Positions 35,254-45,642 of a stretch of DNA of 64,000 nucleotides are shown piece by piece. Numbering within the stretch: position 1 is the first letter of the stretch; each line of letters begins with the position of its first letter. Position numbers and translations under genes: made by a program. The stretch spans positions 29,564 to 93,563 of the forward strand of contig NZ_SDWW01000013.1 of the NCBI RefSeq assembly GCF_004168625.1, written 5' to 3'. The notes beneath the pieces are model-generated. The model was not told the DNA's origin, did no database searches, and saw nothing but the letters and a program-made list of their open reading frames with translations. This DNA comes from Pengzhenrongella frigida. Its GTDB lineage: Bacteria; Actinomycetota; Actinomycetes; Actinomycetales; Cellulomonadaceae.

Positions 35254-35592
35254 ATGGTCGAAGCAATTCAGATTGAAGTGTCACGGGATCCCGCGGACCC
35301 GACGCTCCCCGGGCCGACCGCCGTCGCCCTGCTCCAGGCCGTCGCCGACCCGATCCGCTGGGGGGTGCTCGCGCGGCTCGCCGACGGGCCGCACTGCGTC
35401 TGCGACCTGCAGTCCCACGTCCCGATCGCCGCCAACCTGCTGAGCTACCACCTGCGCGTGCTGCGCGACGCCGGGCTCGTCGTGACGTCGCGCCGCGGAC
35501 GCTGGGTGGACTACACCCTGGCGCCGGATGCGCGTATGCGCCTGTGCGCCGCCCTGCCCCTGCCGCTCCCGGAGGGCGGGATCCGGCCGTGA
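35254..35592 (+). CDS. ArsR/SmtB-family metalloregulator
   Basis: 112 residues. Winged-helix fold with ADPIRWGVLARLADGPHCVCDLQSHVPIAANLLSYHLRVLRDAGLV: the HCVCDLQ segment (Cys48, Cys50) is the thiol metal site of the ArsR class, which binds As(III) or Sb(III), or related metals. It would repress its own operon and release on metal binding. The stop overlaps the permease start (GTGA). Confidence 0.92.
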   Translation: MVEAIQIEVSRDPADPTLPGPTAVALLQAVADPIRWGVLARLADGPHCVCDLQSHVPIAANLLSYHLRVLRDAGLVVTSRRGRWVDYTLAPDARMRLCAALPLPLPEGGIRP

Positions 35593-36641
35593 GCATCGCC
35601 GAGCGGTTGCGCCCCACCACCGCGACCCGCCGCTGGGCGGGCCTGGGCGCGGCGGCTGTGGTGTGGACGGTCCTGTACGCCGTCAACCTGCCGCTGTGGA
35701 GCTGGTTGGTGTACGACGTCGTCGGGCTCGACCCGGCGAGCCGGCTCGGCTCGGGCGTGCACTTCTTCGTCTACGACTCCGTCAAGATCCTGCTCCTGCT
35801 GGTCGGCATCATCTTCCTGGTCACCGTCCTGCGCTCGTTCATGAGCGTCGAGCGCACCCGGGCCCTGCTCGGCGGCCGTCGCGAGGGTGTCGGCAACGTG
35901 ATGGCCGCGGGGCTCGGCGTGGTCACGCCGTTCTGCTCGTGCAGCGCGGTGCCGGCGTTCATCGGGTTCGTCGCGGCCGGGGTGCCGGTCGGGGTGACGC
36001 TGAGCTTCCTGATCGCCAGCCCCCTGGTCAACGAGGTCGCGATCGCGCTGCTGTTCGGGCTCTTCGGTCTCGGCCCGACCCTGCTGTACGTGGGCGCCGG
36101 CCTGGTGATCGCGATCGTGGCCGGCTACGTGCTGGGCCGGCTCAAGGTCGAGCGGTGGATCGAGCCGTTCGTGTTCGAGACCCGACTGGGCGGCCAGGTG
36201 ATCGACTCGACCGCCGGGCTCACCTGGGACGACCGGATCCAGATGGGCATCGAAGAGGTCGCCACCATCCTGCGCAAGATCTGGCCGTACCTCCTGGTCG
36301 GCATCGGCCTCGGCGCCGCGATCCACGGGTGGGCGCCGGAGGACTTCTTCACGCGGTACGCCGGCGCGGGCAACCCGTTCGCCGTGCTGATCGCGGTACT
36401 GATCGGGATCCCGCTGTACTCCAACGCGGCCGGGATCATGCCGCTGGTCGAGGCCCTGCACGACAACGGCCTGCCGATGGGCACCCTGCTCGCCTTCATG
36501 ATGGCGGTCGTCGCGCTGTCCCTGCCCGAGCTGATCCTGCTGCGTCGGGTGCTCAAGCCCCCGCTCATCGCCACGTTCGTGGCCGTGACGGGGACCGGGA
36601 TCGTCGCCGTCGGCTACCTCTTCAACGCCGTGCTGGGGTGA
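35589..36641 (+). CDS. Permease of the ArsP/DUF318 family
   Basis: 350 residues from a GTG coupled to the arsR-type gene. Eight to ten membrane spans; the hallmark TPFCSCSAVPAFIGFVAAGVPVG (Cys116, Cys118) and the second half SNAAGIMPLVEALHDNGLPMGTLLAFMMAVVALSLPELILL are the permease DUF318 pattern. ArsP members export trivalent methylated arsenicals; for this protein the substrate is inferred from the regulator and thiol-redox partner. Confidence 0.88.
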   Translation: MSIAERLRPTTATRRWAGLGAAAVVWTVLYAVNLPLWSWLVYDVVGLDPASRLGSGVHFFVYDSVKILLLLVGIIFLVTVLRSFMSVERTRALLGGRREGVGNVMAAGLGVVTPFCSCSAVPAFIGFVAAGVPVGVTLSFLIASPLVNEVAIALLFGLFGLGPTLLYVGAGLVIAIVAGYVLGRLKVERWIEPFVFETRLGGQVIDSTAGLTWDDRIQMGIEEVATILRKIWPYLLVGIGLGAAIHGWAPEDFFTRYAGAGNPFAVLIAVLIGIPLYSNAAGIMPLVEALHDNGLPMGTLLAFMMAVVALSLPELILLRRVLKPPLIATFVAVTGTGIVAVGYLFNAVLG

Positions 36642-36693
36642 CCTGAACCCGGACGGCCACCAACCCCCCGATCAACCGAACAGGAAGACGACC

Positions 36694-36936
36694 ATGATCA
36701 TCAAGATCCTCGGACCCGGCTGCACCAACTGCGTCAATCTCGAACGCGTCACCCGCGAGGCCGTGGCCGACCTCGGGATCGCCGCCACGATCGAGAAGGT
36801 CACCGACTACCCGACCATCGCCGGCTTCGGCGTCATGTCCACGCCCGGACTCGTCGTGGACGGCAAGGTGATCCTGTCCGGACGCGTCCCCACCGCCGCG
36901 CACGTGCGCGAGCTGCTCGCGCCGCTGGCCTCCTGA
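36694..36936 (+). CDS. Small thioredoxin-fold protein
   Basis: 80 residues with the redox motif GCTNC (CxxC at residues 10-13) and cis-Pro in MSTPGLVVDGKVILSG. It belongs to the minimal thioredoxin family (often annotated small redox-active disulfide protein 2) found next to DUF318 permeases. It could reduce or hand over the arsenical. The upstream spacing has AACAGGAAGACG as ribosome site. Its stop shares one base with the next ATG. Confidence 0.9.
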   Translation: MIIKILGPGCTNCVNLERVTREAVADLGIAATIEKVTDYPTIAGFGVMSTPGLVVDGKVILSGRVPTAAHVRELLAPLAS

Positions 36937-38075
36937 TGGAAGCAACCCCGCCCGCGTCCGACGCCGCGCCGCCGGCCACCGTCGACGCGGCGGCGGCCCC
37001 CGCGCCGCGGGCCAACCGGGTGCGCGACCTGCACCCGGGCTGGTTCGCCGCCGTGATGGGCACGGCCATCGTGGCCGTGGCGACCTACCAGAACCCGGGT
37101 GGGGTGGCGGCCCTGACCCGCCTCGCGCACGTGCTCGGCGCGGGTCTGGCGATCCTCGCCTACGCCCTCGGTGCGGTCCTCGTGGTCGCGTACGCCGCCC
37201 GCTGGCTGCGGTACCGCGATTCGGCCCTCGCGGACGTGCGCCATCCGGTGCTCGGGGCGATGCTCGCCACGGTCCCCGGCGGGCTGCTCGTCCTGGCGGT
37301 GATGACCTCCGTCGTCGGCCCCACCGTGATGCCGGCCGGTGCGGTCACCGTGCTGACCGCCGTGCTCGCCCTCGCGGGGACGGCGCTCGCCCTGGTGTTC
37401 AGCGTCGCGTTCACGATCACGCTGTTCGTCGGCACGCTCCCGGCCCCGGCGGTCAACGGCGGCTGGTTCATCCCGCCGGTGGTGACGATCATCATCGCGA
37501 TGGCCGGGGCCCCGCTCCTGGCCCACGTCACAGCGCCCACCGCGCGGCTGCTCCTCGTCGTCGGCTACGGCACGTACGGCCTGGGGCTCGTGCTGTTCCT
37601 GCTGGTCCTGGGGCTGCTGTACGACCGCCTCGTGCTGCACCCGCTGCCGCCGGCACCCCTCGCCCCGACCCTGTGGATCGGTCTGGGGCCGGTCGGGGTC
37701 GCGATCCTCGCGCCGCTCGCGCTGGCACGGGCCGGTCAGGGCACCTTCGGCGCCAGCGCACCCACCGTGATGATGATCGCGCTGCTGGCCGGGACCGCGC
37801 TGTGGGGCTTCGGCCTGTGGTGGTTCACGATCTCCGCCACCTTGCTGGTGCGGTACGTGCGTGCCGGCGCACTGCCGTTCCACCTCGGCTGGTGGGGGTT
37901 CACGTTCCCGCTCGGCGCGTTCACCGTGGCGACCCTCAGCCTGGGCCAGGCCTGGCAGGTGACGGCGATCGACGTCGTCGGGGTCCTGCTCTACCTCACG
38001 CTGCTCGGTTTCTGGGGCACCGTGACCGCCCGCACCGTCGCCGGTCTGCGCACCGGACGCATCTGGCAGCGCTGA
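36936..38075 (+). CDS. TDT-family transporter (TehA/Mae1/SLAC1-like)
   Basis: 379 residues, ten predicted membrane helices. The opening RDLHPGWFAAVMGTAIVAVATYQNPGG and the last third GFGLWWFTISATLLVRYVRAGALPFHLGWWGFTFPLGAFTVAT are the family pattern. TDT proteins move tellurite, C4-dicarboxylates, sulfite or anions. The start is fused to the thioredoxin stop (TGATG), so it is the fourth gene of the arsR-like operon. A short CCGCGG-TCA-CCGCGG hairpin follows at 38092-38106. Confidence 0.88.
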   Translation: MEATPPASDAAPPATVDAAAAPAPRANRVRDLHPGWFAAVMGTAIVAVATYQNPGGVAALTRLAHVLGAGLAILAYALGAVLVVAYAARWLRYRDSALADVRHPVLGAMLATVPGGLLVLAVMTSVVGPTVMPAGAVTVLTAVLALAGTALALVFSVAFTITLFVGTLPAPAVNGGWFIPPVVTIIIAMAGAPLLAHVTAPTARLLLVVGYGTYGLGLVLFLLVLGLLYDRLVLHPLPPAPLAPTLWIGLGPVGVAILAPLALARAGQGTFGASAPTVMMIALLAGTALWGFGLWWFTISATLLVRYVRAGALPFHLGWWGFTFPLGAFTVATLSLGQAWQVTAIDVVGVLLYLTLLGFWGTVTARTVAGLRTGRIWQR

Positions 38076-38129
38076 AACACCGCCGGCGCCACCGCGGTCA
38101 CCGCGGAGACGCCAGGAGCGCTGGGCGCG

Positions 38130-38915
38130 CTAGGCGCCGAGCGTGCCCCGCACGATGCTGTCCCCGGAGTGGGCCGGGACGCCGTCGAGCGGCTCTTCCG
38201 AGATGTCCACGATCGCGAAGTCGCTCAGGTCGAGCCCGGCCGGGACCGTGAAGCGGCCGTCGGACCCGGTCAGGACGCCGAGACTGACGAGGCGTTGCAC
38301 CTCGCGGTCGATCAGCCAGACCTCCCGGAAGTCGCCGGCCACGGCCGGGCCGTCGAGCGTGACGACCAGGACGCGGCCGCCGTCGGGCTCCTCCTCGACC
38401 AGGGCCGTCCCGCTGGCGGCCCAGCCGGGCAGCGGGTCGAGGGCAGCGGTGGCGAGGACGGCGGGCTCGGCCGCGGGCGCGAACGCGTCGGACGCCCACA
38501 GCGCACCGCCGGCGCCACCGACGATCAGGCCCGCGGCCGTCGCCCCGGCCGCGGTGAACGCCGCGACCACCTCGCCCGGCTCCGGGCGGACCGCGGCCCG
38601 GGCCCGGCGCTCGTCGAGCTCGGTCACCGGCTCGAGCTCGGTCACCGGCGCCGGTTCACCCGGCGCGGCCGGGTCGCCACCCGGGGTCGTCGCGAGCTGG
38701 AGCTCGCCGCGGATGCGGTCCCACACGGCCGCCGACGGCGCCACGAGCGCGTCCGCGTCGGTCACCGATCGCCCGACCGCCACGACGGCGCGCAGGGACG
38801 CGACCTCGGCGGTGCACTCGGCGCACCCGGCGAGGTGGGTGCGGTCGGCGTCGTCGGCAAGGGGCTCCCCGAGCGCGACCAGCGCCAGCACCTCCGGGTC
38901 AACGTGTCTCACCAT
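38130..38915 (-). CDS. RskA-type zinc anti-sigma factor
   Basis: 261 residues. The cytoplasmic ZAS domain keeps His27-x3-Cys31-x2-Cys34 ([12 protein letters not shown]). A Glu/Pro linker, one membrane helix (around 115-135) and an outside RskA_C domain ([43 protein letters not shown]) follow. It holds the sigma factor encoded immediately upstream (17-base overlap) until a signal triggers its proteolysis. The downstream envelope signal is unknown. Confidence 0.92.
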   Translation of the reverse strand: MVRHVDPEVLALVALGEPLADDADRTHLAGCAECTAEVASLRAVVAVGRSVTDADALVAPSAAVWDRIRGELQLATTPGGDPAAPGEPAPVTELEPVTELDERRARAAVRPEPGEVVAAFTAAGATAAGLIVGGAGGALWASDAFAPAAEPAVLATAALDPLPGWAASGTALVEEEPDGGRVLVVTLDGPAVAGDFREVWLIDREVQRLVSLGVLTGSDGRFTVPAGLDLSDFAIVDISEEPLDGVPAHSGDSIVRGTLGA

Positions 38916-39561
38916 CCACCTCCAACCGGTCTCGCAGTCGCAGCAGGCTACGTCTGATGTGGCTCTTGACCGTCCCGAGCGGCAGGTCGAGACGCCGTGA
39001 GATCTGGTCGTGGGTCAGGTCGTCGAAGAACGCGAGCGCCAGGATCGTGCGCTGGGGCTCCCCCAGCCGGGCAAGCTCGTCGGCCACGGTCAGCCGCTCG
39101 GCGAGCCCGGCGGTCTCGGGCTCGGGCGCCGGTCCGGTCGTGCGCGCGACCGCGACCTCGTTGCGCCGATCCCGGGCCCGACGATGGTGCACGTCGGCGA
39201 TCGCGTTCCGGGTGATCCCGGTGAGCCAGGCCGGCAGCGGAGACCGGCCAGGATCGAAGCCGGACCGCCCGCGCCAGGCGCTGACGAAGACCTGCTGGGT
39301 CACGTCCTCGGCGTCCGCGACGTCCCGCAGCGACCGGACCGCCAAGGTGTGGACGAAGGCCGACCAGCGCCGGTACGCCTCGGCCAGCGCCAGCTCGTCC
39401 CCCGCCGCGAAGGCGTCGCCGAGCTCCGCGTCCGTCCAGGTGGCGCGCGTCCGGATCTCGCTGACGTGACCGGGGGTGGTCAGGGCACTCCTCCTTTGCG
39501 GGGCCGGGCCGGCCAGCGGCGTGAGCGTCGGTGCCGCCGGGCTCCCGACCAGCGTCGCCAT
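38899..39561 (-). CDS. ECF sigma factor, SigK-like
   Basis: 220 residues. Region 2: [35 protein letters not shown]; region 4: [46 protein letters not shown]. The order sigma then RskA is typical of SigK loci. The ATG at 39561 shares one base with the sortase stop, so the operon DUF4397, sortase, sigma, anti-sigma is tightly packed; a start nearer 39501 is possible since the first 40 residues are Pro/Ala-rich. Confidence 0.92.
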   Translation of the reverse strand: MATLVGSPAAPTLTPLAGPAPQRRSALTTPGHVSEIRTRATWTDAELGDAFAAGDELALAEAYRRWSAFVHTLAVRSLRDVADAEDVTQQVFVSAWRGRSGFDPGRSPLPAWLTGITRNAIADVHHRRARDRRNEVAVARTTGPAPEPETAGLAERLTVADELARLGEPQRTILALAFFDDLTHDQISRRLDLPLGTVKSHIRRSLLRLRDRLEVDGETR

Positions 39562-40250
39562 CAGTCCGCGACCGGGTCGGCGGTGACGATCACATTATCC
39601 GCGTAGCGCCCGATCGCGGGCTGAAAGACCCCTCCGCAGGTGACCAGGACGAGGCGCGGATCGCCGTCCCGGACGAAGATCTCGGCCCACGGCACGTCGG
39701 TCTTCGCCACCCGCCGGACACCGCTGACGGTGTACTGGCGGCGGGTGCCGTCCTGCCGGGTCACCTCGACGACGTCGCCCGCGACGAGATCCTCGAGCCG
39801 CGCGAACGGACCGAGCCCGGCCGAGGCGACGGAGTCGACGTGGGCCGCGATGACGGCCGTGCCCTCGTCCTGTCCGGGGGCTGCCCCGAACCGGTACCAC
39901 CCGCCGCGCTCGGCGAGCGGCGGGACCTCCATCTGACCGTCGGCCTGGACGCCGACGGCGTCGATCGGCAGCTCGATGTCCTGCGCCGGGATCCGGAGCC
40001 GGGTCGGCGGGATCACGACGGGGCTCGGCACCGCGCCGAGGTCGGCGCTGGCCACGGGGACGTCCGGGACGGGGGCGGGGGTGGCCGACGACGACGCCCG
40101 GGGTGAGGGCGCGCGGGTCGACGAGGCTGTTGATGCCGCCGTCGCATCCTGCGGATCGCTCGGGGTGCAGCCGGCGAGGAGACCGGCGACCGCCACGACC
40201 GCGAGCGCGATGGCGAGGGTCGGCGTGCGACGACCGGTTCGGTGCGACAT
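39561..40250 (-). CDS. Class F-type sortase
   Basis: 229 residues. A signal ending in GLLAGC (Cys28, possible lipobox) and a Ser/Thr/Pro linker lead to a sortase domain: [14 protein letters not shown], catalytic His137 in VIAAHVDS, Cys205 in LVLVTCGG and Arg215 in [10 protein letters not shown]. It would cleave a surface protein sorting signal and transfer it to the wall. Class F enzymes are typical of actinomycetes. A CGGAG ribosome site supports the ATG at 40250. Confidence 0.92.
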   Translation of the reverse strand: MSHRTGRRTPTLAIALAVVAVAGLLAGCTPSDPQDATAASTASSTRAPSPRASSSATPAPVPDVPVASADLGAVPSPVVIPPTRLRIPAQDIELPIDAVGVQADGQMEVPPLAERGGWYRFGAAPGQDEGTAVIAAHVDSVASAGLGPFARLEDLVAGDVVEVTRQDGTRRQYTVSGVRRVAKTDVPWAEIFVRDGDPRLVLVTCGGVFQPAIGRYADNVIVTADPVAD

Positions 40251-40305
40251 GGCGATCTCCGGGCCACAGGCGTGGGTGGGGTTCGGGCGGGGTCCCGCGG
40301 GGAAG

Positions 40306-40345
40306 GGGGTGCGGTGCCTGGCGGGAGGGGCAGGCACCGCACCCC
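40306..40345 (-). terminator. 15-bp hairpin between DUF4397 and sortase genes
   Basis: 40306-40320 pairs perfectly with 40331-40345 around a 10-nt loop, in the 116-base gap after the DUF4397 stop. There is no T tract. It may partially stop transcription so that the DUF4397 protein is made in excess over the sortase and sigma factor. Confidence 0.55.
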
Positions 40346-40366
40346 TGGTTGAGGGGCGGGTGGTGG

Positions 40367-41194
40367 CTAGTCGCGCGGGAGGCGGACCGGCGTGCGCCGG
40401 ACCATCAGCACGACGCCGCCGGCCGCGACCAGCAGAGCCGCACCGAGGAGCAGCGGGGCGGGCGACGCGGGCGAGTCGCTCGCGAGGCCGAGCTCACCGG
40501 ACGGCACGCCGGCCGGCGCGCTGTGCAGGCCGGAGATCGTCTGGACGGCCAGCGCGAGGTTGTTCGCCTCGAGGCTGCCCCACGCGTACACGATCGTGTT
40601 GGTGCCCTCGACGACGCTCACGTCGGCCGGGCCGATCACCGGCGCGGTGGTGCCGGCCGCGGCGACCGAGGCCGAGATCGTGCCGGGCGCGAGGTTGAGG
40701 ATCGACTCCTTCGGGTTGACCAGGCCGGAGATGACGGCCGTGCCACCCGCCAGGACGTCGACCGCGGGCGCCGCGGCGACGTGGCGGACCGTGAGACGAC
40801 CCTCACCGGCCGCGGTGTTCGAGATGTCGTTGGTGAACAGCGTCGCCGTCGGTGCTCCGGCCGCATCCAGGTGGGCGACCGCGGTGTAGTCCATGTCCGC
40901 GGCGAGGGGCAGGTCGACCGGGCCGATCACCGGGGCGCTCGCGTCGGCCGCGTCCGCCGCCGTGATCGCCACGGTGTAGGTACCCGGCGCCAGGTCGAGC
41001 GGTCCGGCAAGGTCACCGGGAGCGAAGTTGTCGAGCGTCAGGGCGCCGTTGACGTAGACGTCGACGGTGAGGTCGGGCACGCCGTGCAGCACGGACAGCG
41101 AGGCGTTGCCCGCCGTGGCGGCACCGGCCGGCACGGCACCGACAAGAGCGAGCGTGAGGCCGGCTGCAGCGCCGGCGAGAAGTCGAATGCGCAT
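40367..41194 (-). CDS. DUF4397-domain secreted/wall-linked protein
   Basis: 275 residues. Signal peptide (RLLAGAAAGLTLALVGAVPAGAATA), two DUF4397 units (SLSVLHGVPDLTVDVYVNGALTLDNFAPGD and RLTVRHVAAAPAVDVLAGGTAVISGLVNP), each an Ig-like sandwich, then a membrane helix and basic tail (VRRTPVRLPRD) like a sorting signal. No clear LPxTG-type pentapeptide is seen before the helix. An AGGAGGA ribosome site fixes the ATG at 41194. It is the first gene of the sortase/sigma operon. Confidence 0.88.
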   Translation of the reverse strand: MRIRLLAGAAAGLTLALVGAVPAGAATAGNASLSVLHGVPDLTVDVYVNGALTLDNFAPGDLAGPLDLAPGTYTVAITAADAADASAPVIGPVDLPLAADMDYTAVAHLDAAGAPTATLFTNDISNTAAGEGRLTVRHVAAAPAVDVLAGGTAVISGLVNPKESILNLAPGTISASVAAAGTTAPVIGPADVSVVEGTNTIVYAWGSLEANNLALAVQTISGLHSAPAGVPSGELGLASDSPASPAPLLLGAALLVAAGGVVLMVRRTPVRLPRD

Positions 41195-41207
41195 GGGTTC
41201 CTCCTGT

Positions 41208-41267
41208 AGATGCCCCGCTGGGCGGGGGATGTTCTGACACAGGCACTACGCCGCGCAGGGGGCATCT
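41208..41267 (-). promoter_or_regulatory. Candidate structured leader of the DUF4397 gene
   Basis: AGATGCCCC (41208-41216) pairs with GGGGCATCT (41259-41267). The same CCCC also pairs in a hairpin CCCCGC-TGG-GCGGGG (41213-41227). The two forms exclude each other and sit just upstream of the ribosome site at about 41199-41205. Confidence 0.4.
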
Positions 41268-41313
41268 GGATGCAGCAGGAGGTCGGACGGATTTTCCGGC
41301 CGCCAGGCTCCAG

Positions 41314-41319
41314 TAATCT
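41314..41319 (+). promoter_or_regulatory. -10 box TAATCT, leaderless
   Basis: TAATCT lies 7 nt before the ATG at 41327 of the RNase J gene. Confidence 0.45.
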
Positions 41320-41326
41320 GAGGGCC

Positions 41327-43012
<1,686 letters not shown>

Positions 43013-43027
43013 CCGCCACGACCCCCA

Positions 43028-43073
43028 CCGAGGGTGCGGCAGCGGCACGTCCCGCTGCCGCACCCTCGGCTTT
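43028..43073 (+). terminator. Rho-independent terminator of RNase J
   Basis: A perfect 18-bp stem (43028-43045 with 43052-43069), 6-nt loop, followed by CTTT. The strongest plus-strand terminator in the window. Confidence 0.9.
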
Positions 43074-43151
43074 CGGTCCCGTGTCGGGGAGGGCCGCACC
43101 ATTTCGCCACGCTGGAAATGGTCACACCACCTCGTGACGCCTGTCGCGGCC

Positions 43152-43157
43152 TACACT
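43152..43157 (+). promoter_or_regulatory. -10 box TACACT, leaderless
   Basis: TACACT lies 7 nt before the GTG at 43165. Confidence 0.5.
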
Positions 43158-43164
43158 GACACGC

Positions 43165-43461
43165 GTGATCTTCAAGGCCGTGGGCGACGGGCGCCCCTAC
43201 CCCGACCATGGACTCGTGACGCCCAAGCAGTGGGCGGAGGTCCCGCCCCGGCAGGTCCGGCTCGATGAGCTGGTGACCACCAAGAAGATGCTGAGCCTGG
43301 ACAACCTGCTCTCCGACGACTCCACGTTCTTCGGGGACCTCTTCGCGCACGTCGTCCAGTACCAGGGCGTGATGTACCTCGAGGACGGTCTGCACCGCGC
43401 GGTCCGCGCAGCCTTGCACCAGCGCCCGATCCTGCATGCGCGCGTGCTTGTCCTTGCGTAG
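43165..43461 (+). CDS. Small ParB/Srx-like fold protein (VapB-type annotation in databases)
   Basis: 98 residues, conserved in actinomycetes. The sequence GLVTPKQWAEVPPRQVRLDELVTTKK...YLEDGLHRAVRAALHQRPILHARVLV has the layout of the ParB/sulfiredoxin N-terminal fold, whose loop D-G-x-H-R binds nucleotide (here DGLHRAVRAAL). Relatives are often labelled as VapB antitoxins, without a toxin beside them; I see no toxin here. It precedes the LytR_C gene by 36 bases. Function unknown. Confidence 0.65.
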   Translation: MIFKAVGDGRPYPDHGLVTPKQWAEVPPRQVRLDELVTTKKMLSLDNLLSDDSTFFGDLFAHVVQYQGVMYLEDGLHRAVRAALHQRPILHARVLVLA

Positions 43462-43485
43462 TCACCGGGTTCCACACCGATCCGC

Positions 43486-43491
43486 TAGGTT
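43486..43491 (+). promoter_or_regulatory. -10 box TAGGTT, leaderless
   Basis: TAGGTT lies 6 nt before the GTG at 43498. Confidence 0.5.
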
Positions 43492-43497
43492 CAGCGC

Positions 43498-44151
43498 GTG
43501 AACGAACCGCAGGGTCCAGAGCGCGCCAGGGTGCTGCGGCGCCGACACCGCCACGAGCGGCAGGCAGCGCTCTTCGGCGTCCTCATCACGACCCTCATCG
43601 TCGTGGCGCTCGGCGCGTTCGCGATCTTCACCGACGCGATCCCCGCCCCGTTCGCCCGGGGCTTCACCACGGCCGCGCCGGAAGCCGGCGCGCTGACCGA
43701 AGCGCCGCCGTGCCCCCCGGAGGGAACGCTGCCCGTCGCCTACCAGGACGTCCAGGTGAACGTCCTCAACGCCACCCGGCGCGCCGGCCTCGCCACCGAG
43801 ACCGCGAACGCGCTCACCAGCCGCGGGTTCATGGTCCTGACCACCGGCAACTCGACGACCGCCCCGTCCGGGGCCGCCCAGATCAACTTCGGAGCGACCG
43901 GCCTCGGGGCGGCCTACACGCTCGCCGCCCAGATCGAGGGGGCGACCCTGGTGCTCGACGCACGCGTGGACGCGACGGTCGACCTCATCGTCGGCGCGGA
44001 GTTCGCGGCCCTGCTCGACCCCACCACGATCGTGCTCGATCCCGCCGTCGCGCTGACCGGCGTCGAGGGCTGCGTGCCGCTCGCCGACGCCGTGCCCGCG
44101 CCGGCCCCGGTGCCCGCGGTGACGGACGCACCGGCCGCCGCCGCGGGCTGA
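43498..44151 (+). CDS. LytR C-terminal-domain membrane protein
   Basis: 217 residues. Cytoplasmic basic start (RARVLRRRHRHERQ), one membrane helix (about 24-46) and an outside LytR_C domain: VAYQDVQVNVLNATRRAGLATETANALTSRGFMVLTTGNST is the family core. Stand-alone LytR_C proteins are thought to bind cell wall glycopolymer or peptidoglycan. A Pro/Ala tail ends the protein. It is convergent with the uracil permease gene. Confidence 0.9.
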   Translation: MNEPQGPERARVLRRRHRHERQAALFGVLITTLIVVALGAFAIFTDAIPAPFARGFTTAAPEAGALTEAPPCPPEGTLPVAYQDVQVNVLNATRRAGLATETANALTSRGFMVLTTGNSTTAPSGAAQINFGATGLGAAYTLAAQIEGATLVLDARVDATVDLIVGAEFAALLDPTTIVLDPAVALTGVEGCVPLADAVPAPAPVPAVTDAPAAAAG

Positions 44152-44155
44152 GTCG

Positions 44156-45472
44156 TCAGCGAGCGATCTCGGCGCCGCTCGGCACGGACGCCGGGCTGGC
44201 GATCTCCTGGCTCGTCCCGCGCCAGCGGGAGGTCGCGCGCATCACGTGGTAGATCCCGATCGCGGCCGCCGTACCGAGCGCGATCCCGCCGAACTCGAGG
44301 CTGCCGGACGTCCAGGTGAAGTTCGCGATGCCGATGACGAGCGCCACGGCCGCGGTCGTGAGGTTGACCGGGTCGGCGAAGTCCACCTTGTTCTGCACCC
44401 AGATCCGCGCCCCGAGCACGCCGATCATGCCGTAGAGCATCGTGGTGGCACCGCCCAGCACGCCCGCCGGGATCGTCGCGATCAGCGCGCCGAACTTCGG
44501 CGACATGCTCAGCACCAGCGCCGCACCCGCGGCGACCCAGTAGGCCGCGGTCGAGTACACCCGGGTGGCGGCCATGACGCCGATGTTCTCGGCGTACGTC
44601 GTCGTGCCGGACCCGCCACCGAAGCCGGCGAGGGTCGTCGCGATCCCGTCGGCGAACAGCGCGCGCCCGATCACCGGGTCGAGGTCCTTGCCCGTCATCG
44701 CCGAGACCGACTTCACGTGGCCGACGTTCTCCGCGATGAGCACGAAGACCACCGGGAGGAACAGCCCCAGCACCGAGAGGTCGAACGACGGTCCGACGAA
44801 GTCCGGCAGCCCGATCCAGCCGGCCGCGTTGGCCGCATCGAAGTTGACCTCGCCCCGCACCATCGCGACCGCGTACCCGACGAGCACGCCGACCAGGATC
44901 GCGAGCCGGCCGAGCATGCCGCGGAAGAACACGCTGCACAGGATGATCGCGGCGAGCGTGATGAGCGCCGTGACCGGGGCCTGCTCGACGTTGGCCCACG
45001 CGGTGGGCGCGAGGTTGAACCCGATGAGCGCCACGATCGTGCCGGTGACGATCGGCGGCATGACGACGTCGATCCAGCGGGCGCCGGCGAAGTGCACGAG
45101 CAGGCCGACGAGCGCGAGCAGCACGCCCGTCATCAGCACGCCCCCCAGCGCGACGGACTCGCCGCCGGAGGCCATCGCGGCGGTGATCGGCGCGATGAAC
45201 GCGAAGCTCGAGCCGAGGTAGCTCGGCAGCCGGTTCCGGGTGATCAGCAGGAACAGGATCGTCCCGAGCCCGCTGAAGAACATCGTGGTCGCCGGCGAGA
45301 AGCCGGTGATGATCGGGACCAGGAACGTCGCCCCGAACATCGCCACGACGTGCTGCAGGCCGATCCCGATCGTGCGCGGCCAGGTCAGCCGCTCATCGGG
45401 TCCGACGACCTCACCCACCCCGATGGTTCGACCGTTCCCGTGCAAGCGCCATCCGATGCCGTTCGCTGCCAT
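44156..45472 (-). CDS. Uracil/xanthine permease (NCS2 family)
   Basis: 438 residues, about 12-14 membrane spans. The opening GLQHVVAMFGATFLVPIITGFSP, AENVGHVKSVSAMTGKDLDP and the substrate-site region GFGGGSGTTTYAENIGVMAATRVYSTAAYWVAAG match UraA/NCS2 uracil transporters. It imports uracil with protons; the salvage enzyme gene upp lies at 56844 but is not linked. The ATG at 45472 has a GAGGTGGG ribosome site. Confidence 0.93.
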   Translation of the reverse strand: MAANGIGWRLHGNGRTIGVGEVVGPDERLTWPRTIGIGLQHVVAMFGATFLVPIITGFSPATTMFFSGLGTILFLLITRNRLPSYLGSSFAFIAPITAAMASGGESVALGGVLMTGVLLALVGLLVHFAGARWIDVVMPPIVTGTIVALIGFNLAPTAWANVEQAPVTALITLAAIILCSVFFRGMLGRLAILVGVLVGYAVAMVRGEVNFDAANAAGWIGLPDFVGPSFDLSVLGLFLPVVFVLIAENVGHVKSVSAMTGKDLDPVIGRALFADGIATTLAGFGGGSGTTTYAENIGVMAATRVYSTAAYWVAAGAALVLSMSPKFGALIATIPAGVLGGATTMLYGMIGVLGARIWVQNKVDFADPVNLTTAAVALVIGIANFTWTSGSLEFGGIALGTAAAIGIYHVMRATSRWRGTSQEIASPASVPSGAEIAR

Positions 45473-45642
45473 GTTTTTCCCACCTCGCCGCACGCCGGGC
45501 GCCCAGTGCGCACCGGCCGGGGCCGCTGCTGCACCGGGGGGCGGGCAGAACGCGACCAGGGGAAGGGTAGCGACCCCGGATGCGGTGCTGCACGGGTGTG
45601 TCATGCTCAAAAGACACGTCTCATGCAGCACCGGGGGCCGAG

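Noticed and set aside
43165..43461. Toxin-antitoxin pair
   Set aside because: No toxin gene next to the VapB-labelled family member; the next gene is LytR_C.
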